From: Haloprofundus salinisoli
GTDB lineage: Archaea; Halobacteriota; Halobacteria; Halobacteriales; Haloferacaceae
NCBI RefSeq assembly: GCF_020097815.1
Contig: NZ_CP083663.1
Coordinates: 124,001 to 188,000, forward strand
Direction of reading: 5' to 3'
Length of the DNA: 64,000 nucleotides
Program-made: the position numbers and the translations under genes
Shown: positions 59,634-64,000 of the stretch, one piece after another
Position numbering within the stretch: position 1 is the stretch's first letter
Layout: each line of letters starts with the position of its first letter
The notes under the pieces: generated by a model
Database searches by the model: none
Told to the model about the DNA's origin: nothing
Seen by the model: only the letters and a program-made list of their open reading frames with translations

Positions 59634-60266
59634 GTGCGAATACTCATCGCTGGCTCCCACGGCGGCGTCGGAAAGCGCGCCACCGACCTCCTGAGCGGCA
59701 GTGACCACGAGGTCAGAGCGATGGTCAGAGACGAGAAACAGGTCCCCGAGATGGAGTCGTACGGCGTCGAGACGGTCGTCGCCGACCTCCGGAGCGACGA
59801 CGACGTAGAGCGCGCAGTCCGCGACTGCGACGGAATACTGTTCGCCGCGGGCTCCAGCGGCGAGGACGTCGAGGGCGTCGACCGCGACGGGGCGATTCGG
59901 ACGATAGACGCCGCAGAGACGTTCGGCGCGTCGCGCTACGTCATGCTCAGCGCGATGAACGCCGACGAACCGGAGTCCAGTCCCGACGCGCTCGGCGACT
60001 ATCTGGAGGCGAAGGCCGCGGCCGACGAGTATCTCCGCGAGAGCGACCTCGAACACAGTGTCGTCCGGCCGGGAGCGCTCACCGACGAGGAGGGTACGGG
60101 CAGAATCGCCGCACGCGAGAAACTCGACGAACGCGGCGAGATCACCAGAGACGACGTCGCGGAGACGCTCGTCACGGCGTTCGAAGCCGACAACACCGTC
60201 GGCAGGACGTTCGAGATTCTCGCCGGCGACGACCCCATCGAGACGGCGCTGGAGAACCTGGACTGA
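59634..60266 (+). CDS. NAD(P)-binding protein of the NmrA/SDR-a type
   Basis: The 210-residue protein (GTG start) has the Rossmann motif ILIAGSHGGVGKRATDLL, then VETVVADLRSDDDVERAV, SRYVMLSAMNADEPES and a C-terminal RPGALTDEEGTG. This matches atypical SDR/NmrA proteins such as YwnB-like NAD(P)H-binding proteins. The usual Tyr-x-x-x-Lys is represented by GDYLEAKAAADEYL. Function may be redox sensing or reductase. It follows the ABC exporter by 60 bases on the same strand but probably has its own promoter (GACTTTTTGC). Confidence 0.85.
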   Translation: MRILIAGSHGGVGKRATDLLSGSDHEVRAMVRDEKQVPEMESYGVETVVADLRSDDDVERAVRDCDGILFAAGSSGEDVEGVDRDGAIRTIDAAETFGASRYVMLSAMNADEPESSPDALGDYLEAKAAADEYLRESDLEHSVVRPGALTDEEGTGRIAAREKLDERGEITRDDVAETLVTAFEADNTVGRTFEILAGDDPIETALENLD

Positions 60267-60315
60267 GCGGCAGGTGGAACGTCACTCCGCCGACGGTGCT
60301 CGGCCGACTCCCCGT

Positions 60316-61722
60316 CTACGGCGCGACGAGTTCCACGACCGTCTCCGCGTCGACGACGAGGTTGTACGCCCCCTCGTCGTCGTTCCACAGACAGAGCACG
60401 TTCTCGAAGCCGAGTATCGCGCCGTACTCGGTCTCGGTGAGCTCGCGGTTCAGCGCCGACTCTCTCGTGAGCACCGCGTAGTGGTCGACCGACTGACTGC
60501 CGTCGCCGATTTTGAACACCGGGTTTCTCCCCTCGTCGTCGGCGAGGTCGTGGCTGAGTTTCACCGCCAGCAGGTCGATGCGGTCGGTGACGTGGGCTTC
60601 CATCTCGGCCATCCGCGCGTGGCGACTCCGGTCTGCGCGCAGGTCGACGCGCCGTCTGTCGTCTTTTCGGAGGATGCTGTAGGAGAACTGCACCGACGTC
60701 TTGGTGAAGGTGCCGTCGCCTGCGCCGCCCTCGTCGAGGCGGCGTTGGAACGCCGGCAGTTCCACGTCCAGACGCACGTCGAACGACCACCCGCGGTCGG
60801 TGGGCGTCATCCCCGGCCACAGTCGGAGTTCGGGCGAGTACACCGTCGCTCCCGCCTCTGACTCGACCGCGCGTTCGACTTCCCGAAGCCCGATGCTCGT
60901 GTTGCGGTCGGCGGGTGCGAGCGCGACGATAGCGCCGTCGTCGGCCAGCGCGTCGAGATACCGCCGCACCACGGAGACGGGGTCGTCGATTTCGCTCAGC
61001 ACGTTGCCGAACAGCACGAGGTCCACGTCCCCGAGCGCGTCGAGGTCGAACGCCTCGGCCGTCTCGCGGTGAACCGTCGTCCGGAAGTTCTCGTTCGTCT
61101 CGTCCAACAGCCGTTCGAGCACGTCGGCGGCGGGACTCGGTTCGACCGCGTGGTAATCGACCAGACTGCCCTCGCCCAGATAATCGTGCAGGCCGAGCGC
61201 AGGGCCGCCGACGCCCGCGCCCACGTCGACGACGCGGAGTGTTCTCGGGAGCAGGCCGTTCCCGGCGAGGTCGTTCAACACGTACCCCACCTCGGCGTAG
61301 TAGTCCGCGAGGTGGTAGACGGCGTAGCCGAGCGCGGCCGTCTCGTCGTACTCCACGTCGTTCTGGTAGTAGTAGTCCTCCTTCAGCCGACGGACGGCCT
61401 CGCGGAGTTCGTCGCCCGACGCTCCGCGGTGCCAGTTCGCCCCGTACCGCTCGACGAGCAAGTCTTCGACCGCGAACGAGTACGTTTCGGGGAGCGCCTT
61501 AGGTCGCCAGTCGCGGACCGGAGCGGGCGCGTCGTCGACCGGGACGAACGTGCCGTCCTCCCGTTCGACCAGTCCGAGGTCGAACGCCTCCTCGCGCAGG
61601 GTCTGTCGGACGACGGCCGGGTGCGGGTAGCCCTCGATATACTCGGCTATCTCCTCGGGGTCGATGGGGCGGACGTTCCTGAGATACTTCGCGTTCGAGA
61701 CGACGGCCTCGCGGTCGGTCAT
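60316..61722 (-). CDS. SAM methyltransferase, Rsm22-like
   Basis: The 468-residue protein has an N-terminal helical region with LREAVRRLKEDYYYQNDVEYDETAALGYAVYHLADYYAEVGYVLNDLA, a methyltransferase fold with VVDVGAGVGGPALGLHDYLG, HAVEPSPAADVLERLL and DLVLFGNVLSEID. A C-terminal beta-rich tail with VFKIGDGSQSVDHYAVLTR follows. The layout recalls small-ribosomal-subunit Rsm22-type proteins, but Cys residues for the Rsm22 iron-sulfur or zinc site are not evident. The target (rRNA or other) is not known. Its start overlaps the TyrA stop (ATGA). Confidence 0.75.
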   Translation of the reverse strand: MTDREAVVSNAKYLRNVRPIDPEEIAEYIEGYPHPAVVRQTLREEAFDLGLVEREDGTFVPVDDAPAPVRDWRPKALPETYSFAVEDLLVERYGANWHRGASGDELREAVRRLKEDYYYQNDVEYDETAALGYAVYHLADYYAEVGYVLNDLAGNGLLPRTLRVVDVGAGVGGPALGLHDYLGEGSLVDYHAVEPSPAADVLERLLDETNENFRTTVHRETAEAFDLDALGDVDLVLFGNVLSEIDDPVSVVRRYLDALADDGAIVALAPADRNTSIGLREVERAVESEAGATVYSPELRLWPGMTPTDRGWSFDVRLDVELPAFQRRLDEGGAGDGTFTKTSVQFSYSILRKDDRRRVDLRADRSRHARMAEMEAHVTDRIDLLAVKLSHDLADDEGRNPVFKIGDGSQSVDHYAVLTRESALNRELTETEYGAILGFENVLCLWNDDEGAYNLVVDAETVVELVAP

Positions 61723-62507
61723 CGGTCCCCGCCTCCGTCGTTGCCGGCGTTGCGCCCGAGGTCTTCGGGGTCTGCGGTCTCGTGGCGGCCCGCCTCCCGG
61801 TACAGTCGCTCGAACGCTTCGCCGTCGGCGTCGGCAATTCGGGCGGCCGCGTCCGCGACGGCCGACGCGCCGTCGAACGTCTCCTGAATCTCCGCGTACA
61901 CGCGCGGGGTGCCGCCGGTGACGGTGTCGACGACGTCGTCCAGCGCGGCGGAGACGGGGGTTGCGAACTCCTCGCGCACGTCTTCGGCCGCGAGCGCGTA
62001 GGCGAGCACCGCGGCGTGTGCGCCCGACTGGACCGTCTTCATCGCGCCGTCGTGCTCGCCGGCGGTCGTCTCGAAGACGGTGTTTCCGGCGGCCGCGAAC
62101 GCCTCGTCGACGGCGTCGAGCGTCGGTCCGCCCTCGTCGACGACGGCGGCGACGTTGCCCGGCGCGTTCTCGGGGGCGAAGAGCGGGTGATAGCTCGCGC
62201 GTTCGCGGTCGGCGGCGTGTTCGCGCAGCGTCGACAGCGGTCCGGCCATCACGCCCGTTACGTCGAAGACGGCGCTGTCGGCGTTCGGCGCGTACGCGGC
62301 GACGGCCGACTCGACGGCCGAGATGGGGACGGCGAGACAGACGGCGTCGAAGCGTTCGTCAGTGTCCGTCGAGACGACGCGGCCGCCGTGGGCCGTCGCC
62401 GCCGCCTCGGCGGCCTCCGACTCCGTATCGACGAACGCCACCTCCGCCGAGAGCGTGTCGGCGACCCATCGACCCATCGACCCGGCGCCGACGATGAGCA
62501 GTTTCAT
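61719..62507 (-). CDS. tyrA: Prephenate dehydrogenase
   Basis: The 262-residue protein has the NAD-binding opening KLLIVGAGSMGRWVADTL, the TyrA block AVFDVTGVMAGPLSTLREHA, and SYHPLFAPENAPG, in which the His takes part in decarboxylation. A helical C-terminal domain follows. It converts prephenate to 4-hydroxyphenylpyruvate in tyrosine synthesis. Length is typical for the archaeal single-domain enzyme. It precedes the Rsm22-like gene with a four-base overlap, and the ATG MKLLIVGAG is chosen because the longer upstream frame runs through promoter-like sequence. Confidence 0.92.
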   Translation of the reverse strand: MKLLIVGAGSMGRWVADTLSAEVAFVDTESEAAEAAATAHGGRVVSTDTDERFDAVCLAVPISAVESAVAAYAPNADSAVFDVTGVMAGPLSTLREHAADRERASYHPLFAPENAPGNVAAVVDEGGPTLDAVDEAFAAAGNTVFETTAGEHDGAMKTVQSGAHAAVLAYALAAEDVREEFATPVSAALDDVVDTVTGGTPRVYAEIQETFDGASAVADAAARIADADGEAFERLYREAGRHETADPEDLGRNAGNDGGGDR

Positions 62508-62615
62508 TGCGCCTTCGTAGCCAACGCCGTCGCAAAAGGCGTTCGATGCCGCCCGTATCGCATTCGAACCTGTTAGACGTCCAACTTTATTACGGCCGTG
62601 CGAGACGGTGACGGT

Positions 62616-62834
62616 ATGAGAGATACGAGAGCCGAGGACGCCAGACGGCGAACGCTCGGGGCGGCCGCGTTCGCCCTGTTGGCCGTCGCCGCGGTCGTCA
62701 GCCCGTTTCTCGCGGGTGCACACGCCCTCTGGATAGCGTTCGGGGTCGGGGCCGGCGTCGTCCTACTGGTCGTCTCGCTCACTATCGCGACGGGCTCTGA
62801 CCTGAACGGGCCACCGCCGCAGCGAATCGGCTGA
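62616..62834 (+). CDS. Small two-segment membrane protein
   Basis: The 72-residue protein begins MRDTRAEDARRRTLGAAAFALLAVAAVVSPFLAGAHALWIAFGVGAGVVLLVVSLTIATG. It has a basic N-terminal tail and two hydrophobic segments joined by a short turn. CAACTTTATTACGG about 30 bases upstream is a good TATA box for a leaderless transcript; a GTG 18 bases upstream is the alternative start. The function is unknown. It is divergent from tyrA and convergent with the MFS transporter. Confidence 0.7.
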   Translation: MRDTRAEDARRRTLGAAAFALLAVAAVVSPFLAGAHALWIAFGVGAGVVLLVVSLTIATGSDLNGPPPQRIG

Positions 62835-62860
62835 CCGCTCTTTTTCCGCGTAACCCGCCC

Positions 62861-64000
62861 TCACAGCCCCAACTTCAACGCCCGATTCACCGCGAGCACC
62901 GAAAACCCGACGCCCATCACGGCGACGAGCAGACCGAGGGCGACGTCCCACCCCGCCGCGTCCGAGAGCGCGCCGACGACGAAACTCCCCGTCGCGCCCA
63001 GAAGCATGTACACCGTCCGGACGAGGCCGAACCCCACACCGCGCTCGTCGGCGGAGAGTTTGTCGATGAAGCGCGACTGAATCGGCGCGCCCCAACTCAT
63101 CGCCACGCCGACCATGCACGCACCGACGACGAAGACGGGGAGCGTTGAGCCCTCGATGAGCGTCGCGTAGCCGACCACGCCGAGGCCCATCGACAGCGAG
63201 GCGGCGGCGTCTCGGTCGAAACGGTCCGACAGGTAGCCCATGACGGGCTGGGTCGCGCCGTGGACGACGAAGTACAGCGAGAAGAGCGCGCTCGCCGTCG
63301 CCACGGAGAGGTCGTGGTAGACGACGAAAAACGTCGGCAGGAAGGAAGCCGTCGCCTGCCAGGTGAACGCGCCGGCGACGGCCAGAACCGTGGTGTAGAC
63401 GATTTCGGGCCGCGAGAGCAACTCGACGAGCGGCGCGAACGCGAACCGCTCGCGCATCGGCTGGTCGGGACGCTCGGGCGTCGTGGGCTCGATACGCCGC
63501 TGGAACAGGAGGAACACCGGAACCGCGGCGATAGCGCCGAGCAGCATCGAGGTGCGCCAGTCGTAGCGGGTGGCGACGAGCGCCGCGATCACCGGCACTG
63601 AGAGCCCCGCGAGCGGCCCGCCGGCGACGTGGACGCCGATGGCGCGTCCGATGTTGGAGAACTGCTTGGAGATGAACGTCGTGGCGACGGTGTAGTGGAG
63701 TCCCGCGCCCGCACCGAGCGCGAGGGTAAACAGCGCGAACGTCGGAAACGACGGCGAGACGGCCAGAAGGAGGCTGCCGACCGCGGTGAGTCCGACGGCG
63801 GTGAGGATGACGCGACGCTCGCCGAACCTGTCGCCGAGGACGCCGCTGGGAAACTGCATCGTCGCGTAGGCGGCCCACATTCCCGCGAGGGCGAGACCGA
63901 CCGCGCCGTTCGAAACGTCGAACTGCGCTGTGATGTCGGGGACGACCGGACTGATAGCGAGGCGCGCGACCATCGTCGCGAAGAACGCGAGCGTACAGAG
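62861..64000 (-). CDS. MFS transporter, 5' end outside the window
   Basis: The frame continues to the right edge (LCTLAFFATMVARLAISPVVPDI), so the first segment is incomplete here. About eleven segments are visible, with the MFS loop 2-3 motif GVLGDRFGERRVIL after the second and GYLSDRFDRDAAASLSMG after the seventh or eighth. The sequence resembles the nitrate/oxalate and bicyclomycin-type DHA groups, but the substrate cannot be chosen. The N-terminal portion must be read in the neighbouring sequence. Confidence 0.88.
   Translation of the reverse strand, partial: LCTLAFFATMVARLAISPVVPDITAQFDVSNGAVGLALAGMWAAYATMQFPSGVLGDRFGERRVILTAVGLTAVGSLLLAVSPSFPTFALFTLALGAGAGLHYTVATTFISKQFSNIGRAIGVHVAGGPLAGLSVPVIAALVATRYDWRTSMLLGAIAAVPVFLLFQRRIEPTTPERPDQPMRERFAFAPLVELLSRPEIVYTTVLAVAGAFTWQATASFLPTFFVVYHDLSVATASALFSLYFVVHGATQPVMGYLSDRFDRDAAASLSMGLGVVGYATLIEGSTLPVFVVGACMVGVAMSWGAPIQSRFIDKLSADERGVGFGLVRTVYMLLGATGSFVVGALSDAAGWDVALGLLVAVMGVGFSVLAVNRALKLGL

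Noticed and set aside
1-64000. tRNA, rRNA, CRISPR arrays, insertion sequences, integrase or replication origin
   Set aside because: None was seen by eye: no repeated spacer pattern, no transposase or Orc1/Cdc6 motif, and no T-loop/anticodon arrangement. A covariance-model scan could still find a degenerate RNA.

Overview
The window is a gene-dense, high-GC stretch of a halophilic archaeal (class Halobacteria) chromosome. The evidence is direct. Basal transcription factors are archaeal (a TFB and a TFS), and there is an archaeal NAC, a HalX-type response regulator, a geranylgeranyl-reductase-like flavoprotein, Agl23-type and DUF5787/5789/5797-type haloarchaeal proteins, Tat-type lipoproteins (twin Arg plus LAGC), strongly acidic proteins, GTG/TTG starts with ATGA/GTGA overlaps, and several TATA boxes placed so close to the start codon that leaderless mRNAs are expected. 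I see no rRNA, tRNA, CRISPR array or intact insertion sequence. The left edge cuts the 3' end of a plus-strand gene and the right edge cuts the 5' end of a minus-strand MFS transporter.

Left third (1-24 kb): METTL5-like RNA methylase, a TFB gene behind three stacked dyad symmetries, an Agl23-type membrane protein, UspA, a 1.15-kb gene-poor gap, a 2Fe-2S ferredoxin, a rhodanese/metallo-beta-lactamase fusion divergent from a ferritin-like protein, a processive GT2 glycosyltransferase, the methylmalonyl-CoA mutase large subunit, three separate lipoproteins, a creatininase-family hydrolase, NAC coupled to TrmI, TFS, a crotonase, a parallel beta-helix protein and small haloarchaeal DUF proteins.

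Middle third (24-45 kb): Nudix hydrolase, uS10 paralogue, NhaC-type antiporter, M20 amidohydrolase, an SDR lacking the usual catalytic serine, two paralogous FAD-linked oxidases flanking a geranylgeranyl-reductase-like gene (the second coupled to an alpha/beta hydrolase), a complete BMP-type nucleoside ABC importer (lipoprotein, double ATPase, two permeases) next to a phosphohexomutase-family gene, acylphosphatase and an EamA exporter.

Right third (45-64 kb): three blocks stand out. (1) A coupled operon of a COG1361-like secreted NEW3-type protein, an RND/MMPL exporter and a TrmB-type regulator, with a dyad upstream of its promoter. (2) An HxlR-type regulator with an N-terminal cysteine, divergent from DoxX, a small VOC dioxygenase-like protein and a flavin reductase, with paired inverted operators around the TATA box. 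This resembles the Bacillus CatR/CatDE quinone-response locus. (3) An ABC-2 exporter in which one permease is fused to a PrsW-like intramembrane protease domain. A histidine kinase convergent with a HalX regulator, a TyrA/Rsm22-like pair and small membrane proteins complete the window.

Functions rest on motifs and family resemblance read by eye; no database search was run.
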